Source of the DNA: Bacteroidales bacterium
GTDB taxonomy: Bacteria; Bacteroidota; Bacteroidia; Bacteroidales; WCHB1-69
Direction of reading: 5' to 3'
DNA length: 64,000 nucleotides
Assembly: GCA_017617445.1 (NCBI GenBank)
Contig: JAFZWE010000015.1
Coordinates: 1 to 64,000, forward strand
Made by a program: the position numbers and the translations under genes. How positions within the stretch are numbered: position 1 is the first letter of the stretch; the number at the start of each line of letters is the position of its first letter. Below are positions 39,281 to 47,978 of this stretch, piece by piece. The notes beneath the pieces were generated by a model that worked only from the letters and a program-made list of their open reading frames with translations, was not told where the DNA came from and made no database searches.

Positions 39281-40066
39281 ATGAAAAAAATGATTTTGAT
39301 TATGCTGGCCATTTCAGTCGGAATGGTATCATGCAAGAAAGAAACACAGGAAGAGGAACACACCACTCCCTATGACAATCTGGCTCCGCAAAAACAAAGT
39401 TGGGGATTCTGCATTGATTACACGGGCAGCTGGTGCTATTATTGCGGCCAATGGGGTAATGCAGCGTTGGATAATGCTGTTAATGTGGGAAATACTGTGG
39501 GTATGGCGGTTAAGGTCTCTCCGGATCCAGAGGCAGTGGCTACAGATCTGTACAATTCATTCATTGCAGATCGTCCTTTGAATGGGGGAACTCCCACCTT
39601 GGCGGCCGGCGATGTGACGGATGCTGACTACAATGCGGCTTCCTACTGCCAGCAATTGGTGGAAAAACCCTGCATGATTGGTATTGATGCCCGTCAGGAA
39701 ATCAACAATGGCCAACTTTCAGTATATGTGAAAACTAAGAATTTTGCGGCAATACCTGATATTTCTGATTATTTTATTGTCGCTTATCTGTTGGAAGATG
39801 GTCTTCATTATGAGCAGACCGGAAGTTCATCCTCGGATCCGGTTCATAATTTTGTGTTGAGAAAAGCTTCCTCCGGTAGTGTCTATTATGGCGAGTCTCT
39901 CATGACGGATGGCGCTCAAGATGCGGAGTTCACCCACACTTTCTCTTTTGACGTTACTCCTTATAATGCCAGCAACTGCTATGCTGCCATTGTGATTTAC
40001 AAAAAATCAAATGGAGTTGTCAAACACAGCTACGTGAACAGCTTCTGGACCAGAGGTCAGCACTGA
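39281..40066 (+). CDS. Omp28-related lipoprotein with thioredoxin-like CxxC
   Basis: The 261-residue protein has a lipoprotein signal (MKKMILIMLAISVGMVSC, lipobox Cys at 18). The mature part carries WCYYCG with the CxxC at residues 52-55, followed by a thioredoxin-like fold, as in the Omp28 family first described in Porphyromonas gingivalis. The C-terminal part (about 140-255) is strand-rich and begins IGIDARQEINNGQLSVYVKT. It is probably an outer-membrane lipoprotein; a redox or binding role is not established. It is flanked by terminators on both sides, so it is monocistronic. Confidence 0.82.
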   Translation: MKKMILIMLAISVGMVSCKKETQEEEHTTPYDNLAPQKQSWGFCIDYTGSWCYYCGQWGNAALDNAVNVGNTVGMAVKVSPDPEAVATDLYNSFIADRPLNGGTPTLAAGDVTDADYNAASYCQQLVEKPCMIGIDARQEINNGQLSVYVKTKNFAAIPDISDYFIVAYLLEDGLHYEQTGSSSSDPVHNFVLRKASSGSVYYGESLMTDGAQDAEFTHTFSFDVTPYNASNCYAAIVIYKKSNGVVKHSYVNSFWTRGQH

Positions 40067-40115
40067 TTCTAAGTCGTTGGAAATCCTTTCCCATCATTCA
40101 GGAAAAAGGAAAATG

Positions 40116-40155
40116 CACAAAAAAATCCCGCAGATTGCTGCGGGATTTTTTTGTG
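40116..40155. terminator. Bidirectional terminator between the Omp28-like gene and murG
   Basis: An 18-base-pair perfect stem (40116-40133 with 40138-40155) has a GC-rich upper half (CCCGCAG / CTGCGGG) and A- and T-tracts on its two flanks, so it can end transcription in both directions. The two genes converge here. Confidence 0.92.
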
Positions 40156-40165
40156 GAAAATATTC

Positions 40166-41269
40166 CTAAAGTTCCATGATCTGGTCCACAATGGCTCCCA
40201 CGGCATTGGGCAGGGCGAACTGCTGCATATTTTGTGCGAGCTCGCTGCATTTTTCTTCATTCTGATAAAGGGATTCAAAGGTGGGGATCAGTTGCTCCTG
40301 TGCATCGCTGTCACGCACAATCAGGGCGGCGTTCTTGTTCACCAGCGCCATTGCGTTTTTGGTCTGGTGGTCTTCAGCAGCGTAGGGGAAGGGTACCAGG
40401 ATGGTGGGCGTGCCGATGATGCTCAGCTCCGCAATGGCCAATGCCCCTGCGCGGGAGATGATATAGTCAGCCATGCTGTAGGCATCGTTCATGTTCTTGA
40501 TGAAGGGAACAATGCGGATGTCGTCGCTTTGCAGCATGGACAACTCCATCTGGTTCTGTTTGTAGAAGGCCTCGCCGGTTTGCCAAAGCACCTGGATTCC
40601 GAAAGATCTGAGTTTTTCAATATGGTCTTTCATGGTGAGGTTGATGGTTTTTGCTCCGAGGCTCCCCCCGACGACCAGCAGTGTCTTTTTCTCGGGAGAG
40701 AAGTTGAAGGCTGTGAAGGCAGCGGGGTTCTTTTTTTCAATGTGCAGAAGCTCTTCGCGCACGGGATTTCCCGTTTTCACGATTTTCTCTGCGGGAAAAT
40801 ATTTTTCCAACCCGTCGTATGCAACACAGATTTTCCTGACTTTGCCGGCCAGCCGCTTGTTGGAAACGCCTGGGTAGGAGTTCTGTTCCTGAATGAGGGT
40901 GGGGATGCCGAGACTGTTGGCCGCGTTGAGGGCGGCGAAACTGGCAAACCCACCGACCCCAATGACCACATCCGGACGGAAATCGCGGATGATCTGCTTT
41001 GCACGGCTGCGCGCTTTCATCAAAACCAAAGGCAATTTGATATTTTTCCAGATCCCCTTGGGGGATAAATCCCGTGAGATTCCGTAAATGTGCAGCCCTT
41101 CAATGGGATATCCTGCATCGGGAACCCGCTTCATCTCCATTTTGTCATTGGCTCCGATGAACAGGATTTCAGCATCGGGAGTCACTTTCTTGATTCTGTT
41201 GGCGATGGCGATGGCCGGGAAGATGTGTCCCCCTGTGCCGCCGCCGGAAATGATGAATCTTTTTTTCAT
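40166..41269 (-). CDS. murG: MurG, lipid II synthase (UDP-GlcNAc transferase)
   Basis: MurG adds GlcNAc to lipid I on the inner face of the cytoplasmic membrane, giving lipid II. The 367-residue protein has the N-terminal glycine loop GGGTGGHIFPA (9-19), the HEQN-type segment as LIQEQNSYPG, and the C-terminal UDP-GlcNAc site with SRAGALAIAEL and PFPYAAEDHQTKNA. Length and motifs are complete. In most bacteria murG follows ftsW in the dcw cluster. Here it lies on the opposite strand, about 5.4 kb before mraZ, 30 bases downstream of ftcD and likely in a transcript with it. Confidence 0.95.
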   Translation of the reverse strand: MKKRFIISGGGTGGHIFPAIAIANRIKKVTPDAEILFIGANDKMEMKRVPDAGYPIEGLHIYGISRDLSPKGIWKNIKLPLVLMKARSRAKQIIRDFRPDVVIGVGGFASFAALNAANSLGIPTLIQEQNSYPGVSNKRLAGKVRKICVAYDGLEKYFPAEKIVKTGNPVREELLHIEKKNPAAFTAFNFSPEKKTLLVVGGSLGAKTINLTMKDHIEKLRSFGIQVLWQTGEAFYKQNQMELSMLQSDDIRIVPFIKNMNDAYSMADYIISRAGALAIAELSIIGTPTILVPFPYAAEDHQTKNAMALVNKNAALIVRDSDAQEQLIPTFESLYQNEEKCSELAQNMQQFALPNAVGAIVDQIMEL

Positions 41270-41299
41270 GTTTTGTTGTTTAATGAAATTTTTTCATGG

Positions 41300-42997
41300 T
41301 TAGAAATCCAAACGTTTGTCCACCAAGTTGATGAGGCGCTGCTTGTTGCGACGGGCTTTCATCACGTATTCGTGGGCTTCTGCCACGATCTTGTTGGCAA
41401 ACTCTTTATCGGCCAATGAAGAAGCGTTGATTTTCACGTTCAGGTAGGCACCCGTCACGGCAGCCTCCGCGCACAGCACGCCCACAGCGGCGTCGGTGAC
41501 GGAGTTGGGGTTGCCCTTCTTGATCATTGCTTCGCAGAGCGCAAACACGTCAAAGGAGCGCTTTACGGTCTGGAAGGGGATCTCTGTCGCATACTTAGTC
41601 GCCTCTTGGATGGCAGCCTTGCGGGCCGCTTTCTCTTCGTCAGTGCCTTTGGGCAAACCGAAGGCATTCATAATCTTGTTGAAAGCGTTGGTGTCTTCGT
41701 CCACTAAGCGGATGAGGTCCTCTTTGATCTTCTGTCCTTCCACTGCGTAGTCGGAGAAGGCTTTCCATTTGGCATCCCAGCCGGGTTTGTGTGAGGAGAG
41801 GTTGGCCACCATGGTGCCAAGGGCTGCTCCTAATGCACCCATGTAGGCGGAGATGGAACCGCCGCCGGGTGCGGGACTCTCCGATGCCGTTTCATTGGCA
41901 AATCCCTCGCAGGTCATGTCCACCAAACGGTTTCCGCATTTGTCGGCAATCATGTATTCAATCACCTTTTCTTCCGGATGGAAGGGCTTGAGGTCATCCA
42001 ATCCCATGGATTTAATGGCGATTTTCATCTTTTCGGCTTCGTCGATGCCGAGGGAGCGCTGCTGTTTGGCGAGGTAGTAGTCGGCGGCGTCAATGAGGAC
42101 CGACTTGGGCACGAGGCCGACGATTTCGGTGCCGGTGACGCGGATGCCGCGGGCGCCGGCTTTCTTGCACACTTCCTCAAAGGCGATGTGCAGCGGGGTT
42201 TCGCGGATGCTGGTGATGTTCATCGAGACTTGGGCAATGCCGTACTCTTTGATGAACCAGCCGATGGCCTTCGTCCCCTTCAGCGTGCCGGGAATCATCA
42301 CGGGATTGCCGTTGGCGTCCTTGATGATCTTGCCGGTGATGGGGTTGCCTTCGCGCTTCGGGCGGCCCTTTTCACGGACATCGAACGCGATGGCGTTGGC
42401 GCGGCGGGTGGAGGTGGTGTTGAGGTTGTAGTTCACGGCGATGAGGAAGTCGCGGGCGCCGATGGCGCTGGCACCGCTCTTGGCCACGCTCTCCGTGAAC
42501 TTGTTGGGACCGAAGTCGGGTTTCCACTCCTTGGTGCAGATGCGCTCTTTCAGCGCTTCATATTCGCCTTGGCGGCAGTTGGCCAAGTTGCGGCGTTCCG
42601 GCTTGAAAGCGGAGTTTTCATAACAGAACACGGGGATGCCGAGTTCGTCGCCCACGCGCTTGGCCAGTTGGCGTGCGTATTCGGCCGTCTCCTCCATGGT
42701 GATGTTGGCCACCGGTACAAATGGACACACGTCGGTAGCCCCGAAACGCGGGTGGTCGCCGTGATGACCGCGCATGTCAATCAGCTCCTGCGCTTTGCGG
42801 ATGCCGCGGAAAGCCGCCTCCAGCACGTCAGCTGGCTGTCCCACAAAGGTGACGACGGTGCGGTTGGTGGATGCACCGGGATCCACATCCAAAAGTTTCA
42901 CACCTTCCACGGTTTCAATTTCATCCGTGATCTGTTTGATGATTTCCAAATTCCTACCCTCGCTAAAATTGGGTACACATTCAATTAATTGGTTCAT
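41300..42997 (-). CDS. ftcD: Fused glutamate formimidoyltransferase / formimidotetrahydrofolate cyclodeaminase
   Basis: The enzyme transfers the formimino group of formiminoglutamate (from histidine breakdown) to tetrahydrofolate and then deaminates it to 5,10-methenyl-THF. From the ATG at 42997 it has 565 residues: transferase N- and C-subdomains (about 1-320; ECVPNFSEGRN start, GHHGDHPRFGATD with the catalytic His) and the helical cyclodeaminase domain (about 350-565; SPAPGGGSISAYMGALGAALG). Both activities therefore sit on one chain, as in animals and many Bacteroidales. The codon at 43108 overlaps the nuclease gene and lacks conserved sequence. No hut genes are present nearby. Confidence 0.94.
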   Translation of the reverse strand: MNQLIECVPNFSEGRNLEIIKQITDEIETVEGVKLLDVDPGASTNRTVVTFVGQPADVLEAAFRGIRKAQELIDMRGHHGDHPRFGATDVCPFVPVANITMEETAEYARQLAKRVGDELGIPVFCYENSAFKPERRNLANCRQGEYEALKERICTKEWKPDFGPNKFTESVAKSGASAIGARDFLIAVNYNLNTTSTRRANAIAFDVREKGRPKREGNPITGKIIKDANGNPVMIPGTLKGTKAIGWFIKEYGIAQVSMNITSIRETPLHIAFEEVCKKAGARGIRVTGTEIVGLVPKSVLIDAADYYLAKQQRSLGIDEAEKMKIAIKSMGLDDLKPFHPEEKVIEYMIADKCGNRLVDMTCEGFANETASESPAPGGGSISAYMGALGAALGTMVANLSSHKPGWDAKWKAFSDYAVEGQKIKEDLIRLVDEDTNAFNKIMNAFGLPKGTDEEKAARKAAIQEATKYATEIPFQTVKRSFDVFALCEAMIKKGNPNSVTDAAVGVLCAEAAVTGAYLNVKINASSLADKEFANKIVAEAHEYVMKARRNKQRLINLVDKRLDF

Positions 42998-43019
42998 TTT
43001 GTATTTTATTGATTTATGA

Positions 43020-45869
43020 TTAATTATATTGTTTCTTTTCGGAAAACCGACCGCAAATCTGGCGATAGTCACAGTAAGTGCATAAAGTGGTGTCGGGAGT
43101 TTGTTCAAATGGAATTTCTTTGTTGAAGATCTCTTCTAATAGTGCAATGAGGTGATTTTCAAATAGTTCAAAAAATTCGGTGGTAAATTCCATGTCTTTT
43201 GTGACTGCGCGTTTTTTCCCCTCAGGGAAGAATTTGGTGGTGGGGGAGAGGATGTAGTTCTGGCTGGAGGCTATTTTTTCAAAGCTGATAAGACCGCAAT
43301 TGATGTTTTTCGGGTCGCAGTTGTGACTTTTGGCATAAAGGTAGGCGTACATGATCAATTGCAGAAGTTGTTGGTATTCAGGATTTTGGAACAGGGTTTC
43401 CATGTTGGAATAGCTCAGTTCTTTGATTTTCCCGGATTTATAGTCGCCGATAAAGATCATCCCTTTTCGGAACTCCACGATGTCGGCGAATCCTTTGAGC
43501 AGCACCTCTCTGCTGCCGATTTTTATTTTGTGCTGTAATTCAAGTTCGGGGTCAACGATTTGGATGTTGAGTTCGGTATTTTCCAGCTCTTTTTGTCTAA
43601 TGGTAAAGAAATTGTAAAGGTTTTTCTTTGTTATTTCTTTGATCAACAATGGTTTGCCGTGGTCAAAACTTTGCCCTTGTACAGCCTTGTTCTTTTGGAA
43701 AATATTTTGGAGGAAGTCGGTATTGATTTTTTCTTTGTACTCTTTGATGATCTCTTTGAAGTTTTCAGGTTGGGCTTTGATTTCCTCATTCAGCAGTTGC
43801 AGTACTTTGTGAATGGCACTGCCTATGATGTTGGATTCTATGTTCTCGCTGATGGTTTCACGGGGTTCGATGTGATAGATCTGCTGGAGGCAGAACAGAA
43901 GTGGGCATTTGATGTAGCAGGAGAGTGTGCTGGTGGAGAACTCAAATTTGTCCAACAGGCTGGAAATCGTGTCATCCTTGGGAATGCTGATGTCAGGGGT
44001 GGCATGGTTGGGCATGGTGGCGGCTGAGATCTGCTGATGGGAGATGGAGATGTTTTGTTCCAGTTGCTGTTTTTTGACCTCAAATTCCAGTTGTCGGACG
44101 AATCGGCTCTCTTCTGCCGGTGTGTCGGAAGAGTCGGTGTTGTAAATGAGATGGATGTGGCGGACACGTTGCAGCAGGCGGAAGAAATGGTAGCTGTAGA
44201 TGGTGTCTTTCAGTTTGTATGTGGGAAGTCCGAAGCGTTGTTTCACTTCATACAGCAGGAGGCTGTTGGAGGATTTGGCGGCGGGCATGATGCCTTCGTT
44301 CGCCGACAGAATGATAACGTTTTCAAAGTCCAAGGTGCGGGTTTCCAGCATTCCCATCAGTTGCAGGCCTTGGTTCGGATTTCCGAGGAAGGGGAGACCG
44401 ATGCCTTGCAGTTGCTCTTCTATGAACAGGCTGAGGGTGCGGAAATCGGTCGGCAACCCGCTGAAATGTTCCAGCAGTTGGCGTACTTTTTCCAGTTCGG
44501 CGAGGAGGATCTGCATGACTTTTTTTTCTGTGACAAAGTCCGTTTCGGTCATGCGGTCTTCCATTTTTTTAAGGAAATCCGTCAGGTGGCACAGATAATC
44601 CATGCCATCCACGGCGAGGTCGGGAAAACTTCCGGGGAGCAGATTGTTGAGTTCCTCCAGGGAGAGAAAGACGTGATTCTTTTTTACAAGGGTATCTGTA
44701 AAGAGGGTGTGTTCGGCTGTTTTTTTGAAGAAGACGCGAGCCACCAATGGGTTTTGGAAAAAGGAGAGGACATCTTTATGGTAATAGCCGGCCTGTTGGG
44801 GGGTGTGGTCGCTGCCGAGGTGGTTGAGTCGGCGATAGTTTTGTGCAGCGGACATGAGACTCTGCAGCAGATGATAGGCGTGGGTGTGTTGCACGGGGTA
44901 GGACATGGTGATGTTGGCTTTTGAACAGTCGTACGCGTGCACGAAGGGGACGAGCAGGGATTCGTCAGCGAAAACCACGGCGGTGCGCTCCTTTTCCTCG
45001 GTACTCATTTTCCCCAGTATGTCAATGGCAGTGTATATTTGCGACATGTTCTTGTTGGCCCCTGTGATGGAAATGGTTTTGGGAAGCGTGGCGTAATCGG
45101 ACGAGATTTGCTGTATGTGGCTGATGTGCAGCTTGTCGCAGGTGTCCTTGACCAAATTGCTGATGTTCAGCAGGGGATTGTCAAAGTAAAAGTGGTCCAG
45201 GTCAAAGTAAAATTCAATTTCGCATTTTTGTTGGAAAAATGCGGCGATTTTCTGTTCGGCGGGGGAGAGTGCCAGCAGTCCTGCAAAGTAGATTTTTTTG
45301 TAGGGGATGTGTGGGTTGCGTTGTTCAATATTTTCCGCCACATCTCTGTAAATCATTCCATTATACCCTTTGTTTTGGTCTTCAAGATGCTTGTGGAATG
45401 CTTGGTACAGCTCGTGGAGATGTTGGTAGAAGTCAAGGTATTTCTGTTGGTTGGGGGAGAGATGGTCCTGGCCGAAAAAGTCCAGCTCGCGGATGGCAGC
45501 GAGGTTGGAGAAGATGTCGGCGGCATTCTTCACATACTGGTCAATTTCATCAATGTCTGTCAAGAATGCTTTGGCCCAGTTGATAAAGCTTTGGAAATCT
45601 TTGTTTTGTGAAAAATCAAGCGACTTGTACACTTCGTAGAGTTCGGCGATTTGTTCCAGATTGCCGATGAGCTGGAGGGGGGAGAGGGAATGCACAAAGG
45701 CATCCATGGAGAGTATCGTGGGAGCAAAAGTGGTCTTTTCAAGCTGGTTTGACAAGGCGTTATAAAGCTTCTTTTGTGCTCTTTGATTGGGTAAAACAAT
45801 CGCAATATCCTGAAAATCAGAATGGTTTGTTTGTGCCAAATGTTCTGCAAATGAGGATAGAAAACCCAT
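43020..45869 (-). CDS. AddB-like PD-(D/E)XK nuclease/helicase-like protein
   Basis: The 949-residue protein begins with an AddB-like inactivated helicase N-terminus (IVLPNQRAQKKLYNAL) and ends with a RecB-family nuclease domain: LKGFADIVEF then GDYKSGK carry the D...DxK active site. Cysteines in CYIKCPLLFC and the C-terminal CTYCDYRQIC match the spaced Cys set that holds a 4Fe-4S cluster in AddB-type nucleases. It is probably the B subunit of a recombination or repair complex acting on DNA ends. The AddA/UvrD-type helicase partner is not next to it. The start at 45869 (MGFLSSFAEHLA) lies just after a -7 box. ftcD follows 22 bases downstream. Confidence 0.85.
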   Translation of the reverse strand: MGFLSSFAEHLAQTNHSDFQDIAIVLPNQRAQKKLYNALSNQLEKTTFAPTILSMDAFVHSLSPLQLIGNLEQIAELYEVYKSLDFSQNKDFQSFINWAKAFLTDIDEIDQYVKNAADIFSNLAAIRELDFFGQDHLSPNQQKYLDFYQHLHELYQAFHKHLEDQNKGYNGMIYRDVAENIEQRNPHIPYKKIYFAGLLALSPAEQKIAAFFQQKCEIEFYFDLDHFYFDNPLLNISNLVKDTCDKLHISHIQQISSDYATLPKTISITGANKNMSQIYTAIDILGKMSTEEKERTAVVFADESLLVPFVHAYDCSKANITMSYPVQHTHAYHLLQSLMSAAQNYRRLNHLGSDHTPQQAGYYHKDVLSFFQNPLVARVFFKKTAEHTLFTDTLVKKNHVFLSLEELNNLLPGSFPDLAVDGMDYLCHLTDFLKKMEDRMTETDFVTEKKVMQILLAELEKVRQLLEHFSGLPTDFRTLSLFIEEQLQGIGLPFLGNPNQGLQLMGMLETRTLDFENVIILSANEGIMPAAKSSNSLLLYEVKQRFGLPTYKLKDTIYSYHFFRLLQRVRHIHLIYNTDSSDTPAEESRFVRQLEFEVKKQQLEQNISISHQQISAATMPNHATPDISIPKDDTISSLLDKFEFSTSTLSCYIKCPLLFCLQQIYHIEPRETISENIESNIIGSAIHKVLQLLNEEIKAQPENFKEIIKEYKEKINTDFLQNIFQKNKAVQGQSFDHGKPLLIKEITKKNLYNFFTIRQKELENTELNIQIVDPELELQHKIKIGSREVLLKGFADIVEFRKGMIFIGDYKSGKIKELSYSNMETLFQNPEYQQLLQLIMYAYLYAKSHNCDPKNINCGLISFEKIASSQNYILSPTTKFFPEGKKRAVTKDMEFTTEFFELFENHLIALLEEIFNKEIPFEQTPDTTLCTYCDYRQICGRFSEKKQYN

Positions 45870-45891
45870 GGTATTTATTTTGAAACGTGTG

Positions 45892-45899
45892 CAAAGGTA
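45892..45899 (-). promoter_or_regulatory. -7 box for the AddB-like gene
   Basis: Minus-strand TACCTTTG matches TAnnTTTG and ends 22 bases before the ATG at 45869, which supports that start over the upstream codon at 45902. Confidence 0.55.
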
Positions 45900-46176
45900 C
45901 AAGATTTTCTTTCAATCCGAACCATCCCAATAACTTCCTTTTTGCTCCATTTTTTTCCAAAAAATTCCTTTTTTTTAGAAGAAAAATTATATATTATGAT
46001 TAATTTATTGTTATTTATATAGTTATAGTATATTGATATGAGGATTTATAACTTTTAAATTATCAATATATTAATGTTTATAACTCAATTTTATGAACAA
46101 TGATCTCCATTTGCATCCACATTGATTTTCAATATTTTATATAATAAAAATGGAGAAATATAAAAATTTTTCTCAT

Positions 46177-46211
46177 TTTGTGGAAAATTTAAAATTAAAA
46201 TGCTATTTTTG
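46177..46211 (+). promoter_or_regulatory. Promoter of the dcw operon (mraZ)
   Basis: TTTG (46177-46180) is followed after 23 bases by TATTTTTG (46204-46211), which ends 20 bases before the mraZ ATG. The -7 box is a full consensus match; the spacing is slightly long. Confidence 0.65.
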
Positions 46212-46231
46212 CACGCTTTATTTGCATAATT

Positions 46232-46720
46232 ATGGCGAGTGTAAAATACAGATGGTTTGAGGTGAATCTTGAAAAGTACGGGCGGTTGAAGCTGCCTACT
46301 GCTTTGTTGAAGGAATTGCCGGAGGATGACCGTCGGTCATTTTGGGCCACAGTGGGTTTTGGAAAGCACATTATGCTGTGGACCCAAAGCGCATACGAGG
46401 CCCAAGCCGCCTTTATGGATTCTTTGGATCGTAACTTGTTGGAAGTTAAGAAGTACAGAAATATTCTTTTGCGTCAAAGCGCTTTTTTGGACTGTGATTC
46501 GCAAAATCGTATTGTTTTGCCCAAGAATCTTCTGGAAAAATATGGAATAGAGCGTGAGGCTGTCTTGGTTTTGGACCACGGGCAGATTGAAATCTGGAAT
46601 GTGAATGAGTTCAACAACTCTTGCGATGAGGTGTCGCCGGAAGACTATGGGAAGTTGAATGCGGAAATGCACTCGGGCAAGTTCGACAAGAACAGAAAGG
46701 AGGAGCCCGATGTATCATAA
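46232..46720 (+). CDS. mraZ: MraZ, dcw-cluster transcription regulator
   Basis: MraZ is a DNA-binding protein of the AbrB/SpoVT fold that, in other bacteria, represses its own dcw operon. The 162-residue protein contains two such half-domains: KYGRLKLPTALLKEL (about 11-25) and SQNRIVLPKNLLEKYGI (about 90-106). The N-terminal DSKGR-type loop is diverged (LEKYGRLKLP). It is the first gene of the cluster, with a promoter 20 bases ahead, and its last 11 bases overlap the start of rsmH. The C-terminal tail is longer and more polar than in the shortest homologues. Confidence 0.92.
   Translation: MASVKYRWFEVNLEKYGRLKLPTALLKELPEDDRRSFWATVGFGKHIMLWTQSAYEAQAAFMDSLDRNLLEVKKYRNILLRQSAFLDCDSQNRIVLPKNLLEKYGIEREAVLVLDHGQIEIWNVNEFNNSCDEVSPEDYGKLNAEMHSGKFDKNRKEEPDVS
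46696..46703 (+). promoter_or_regulatory. Strong Shine-Dalgarno for rsmH inside mraZ
   Basis: AAAGGAGG lies 6 bases before the rsmH ATG at 46710. Strong Shine-Dalgarno sequences are uncommon in this phylum. It decides the rsmH start and suggests direct initiation within the mraZ reading frame. Confidence 0.7.
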
Positions 46721-47603
46721 CCCGGTGCTTCTTCAGCCTTCCGTGGATGGGTTGAACATACAAACTTCGGGGATTTATGTGGATGTCACTTTCGGAGGAG
46801 GGGGACATTCGCGTGCCATCCTGTCCGCTTTGGGAGCGCAGGGACGTCTGGTCGCCTTTGACCAGGATCCGGACGCCGCGCGCAATGTGCCGGACGACCC
46901 CCGTTTCCAGTTTGTTCCCTCCAACTTCTGCCACCTTAAAAAGTTTCTCCGCTATCATGATGCCTGCCCTGTGGATGGCATTCTCGCAGACCTCGGCGTC
47001 TCCTCTTTCCAGTTTGACACTGCCGGCAGGGGTTTCTCCCACCGCTTTGAGGGAGCTCTCGACATGCGCATGAACCCGGCGCAGGAACTCACTGCCGCCC
47101 GCATCGTGAACGAATACCCCGTGGAACGCCTCGCCCAGCTTTTCTACCATTATGGGGATTTGCCGAATGGCAGGCAGATCGCCCAGCTGATTGACCGGCA
47201 CCGCCCCGCCGAACTTCATACAACCAAGGAACTCTCGGAACTGGTGGCTCCTCTTTTGCCACATGGCAAGGAAAACAAAGTGCTCTCCCAGATTTTCCAG
47301 GCCCTGCGCATTGAGGTGAATGACGAACTGGGTGTGCTCCGCAACTTCCTCAGCCAGACCGTGGAAGTGTTGCGCCCCGGCGGACGACTTGTGGTGATTT
47401 CATACCACTCCTTGGAAGACCGCTTGGTGAAGAATTTCATGAAGTCAGGAAATTTTGAAGGGAATGTGGAAAAAGATTTTTACGGCAACCCGCTGTCTCC
47501 TTTCAGATTGATTACCAAGAAAGTGCAAACCCCTGATGATCAGGAAATAGAAGAAAACTCCCGCGCCAGAAGCGCAAAATTGAGAATTGCAGAAAAAATT
47601 TAA
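46710..47603 (+). CDS. rsmH: RsmH (MraW), 16S rRNA m4C1402 methyltransferase
   Basis: RsmH methylates N4 of C1402 in the decoding centre of 16S rRNA using S-adenosylmethionine. From the ATG at 46710 the protein has 297 residues with the family opening YHNPVLLQ, the SAM loop VDVTFGGGGHSRAIL (24-38), FDQDPDA, DGILADLGVSSFQ, GALDMRMNP, and the C-terminal VVISYHSLEDRLVKNF and SPFRLITKK blocks. All family motifs are intact. The strong ribosome binding site at 46696-46703 marks the start. It overlaps mraZ by 11 bases and is followed by the ftsL-like gene after 15 bases. Confidence 0.96.
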   Translation: MYHNPVLLQPSVDGLNIQTSGIYVDVTFGGGGHSRAILSALGAQGRLVAFDQDPDAARNVPDDPRFQFVPSNFCHLKKFLRYHDACPVDGILADLGVSSFQFDTAGRGFSHRFEGALDMRMNPAQELTAARIVNEYPVERLAQLFYHYGDLPNGRQIAQLIDRHRPAELHTTKELSELVAPLLPHGKENKVLSQIFQALRIEVNDELGVLRNFLSQTVEVLRPGGRLVVISYHSLEDRLVKNFMKSGNFEGNVEKDFYGNPLSPFRLITKKVQTPDDQEIEENSRARSAKLRIAEKI

Positions 47604-47618
47604 TCCTAGAAACCCACT

Positions 47619-47978
47619 ATGTACCAGTCCAGCAAAACAGGGAAACAAAACTCAACCAAGCCGCGCGGCAAATGGCAGCTGTGGCTTCGTGATGCCCTGC
47701 TGGGACGCCATCTGCTGAAGACATGGCACAGCTGGATCGGATGGCTGGGCGTGGTTTTCGTCATTATCATGGTGACGGTCTATAATGAACGCACCATTGA
47801 CAGCAAAGAGGCGAAGGTAAAAGCACTGGAGAAAACCCACGATAGTATTGTGCTTCGTCTCAAACTTTTGAATGACAATGTTTTGAATGAAGAATATGTG
47901 GAAAGGAAAAAAGCCCAGGAAGAGGGTTTTGTGGACGTGAGAGAGTACGATTATTATAAAGTCAGCAGAGTGAAGTAA
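47619..47978 (+). CDS. ftsL: FtsL-like cell division protein
   Basis: This small bitopic membrane protein of 119 residues has a basic cytoplasmic N-terminus (about 1-45), one membrane helix (about 45-62, WIGWLGVVFVIIMVTVY) and a short periplasmic coiled-coil-like region (about 65-100, SKEAKVKALEKTHDSIVLRLKLLN). Primary sequence is poorly conserved in this family; the call rests on topology and on its place between rsmH and ftsI, where Bacteroidota keep FtsL. FtsL helps assemble and activate the septal synthase FtsWI. Its stop codon overlaps the ftsI start (TAATG). Confidence 0.85.
   Translation: MYQSSKTGKQNSTKPRGKWQLWLRDALLGRHLLKTWHSWIGWLGVVFVIIMVTVYNERTIDSKEAKVKALEKTHDSIVLRLKLLNDNVLNEEYVERKKAQEEGFVDVREYDYYKVSRVK

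Larger units (their letters stand above)
45870..46231. other. AT-rich divergent promoter region before mraZ
   Basis: About 360 bases between the AddB-like gene (minus) and mraZ (plus) contain no open frame of note and are very AT-rich. They hold a minus-strand -7 box (45892-45899), the mraZ promoter (46177-46211) and a 10-base inverted repeat TATATTGATA / TATCAATATA (46029-46038 and 46061-46070). The direct repeat TTTATAACT occurs at about 46045 and 46077. No TGGG-repeat MraZ operator of the E. coli kind was found. Confidence 0.6.

Noticed and set aside
46120..46231. MraZ operator of the TGGG-repeat type
   Set aside because: Only a single GTGG occurs near the promoter; no regularly spaced repeats are present.
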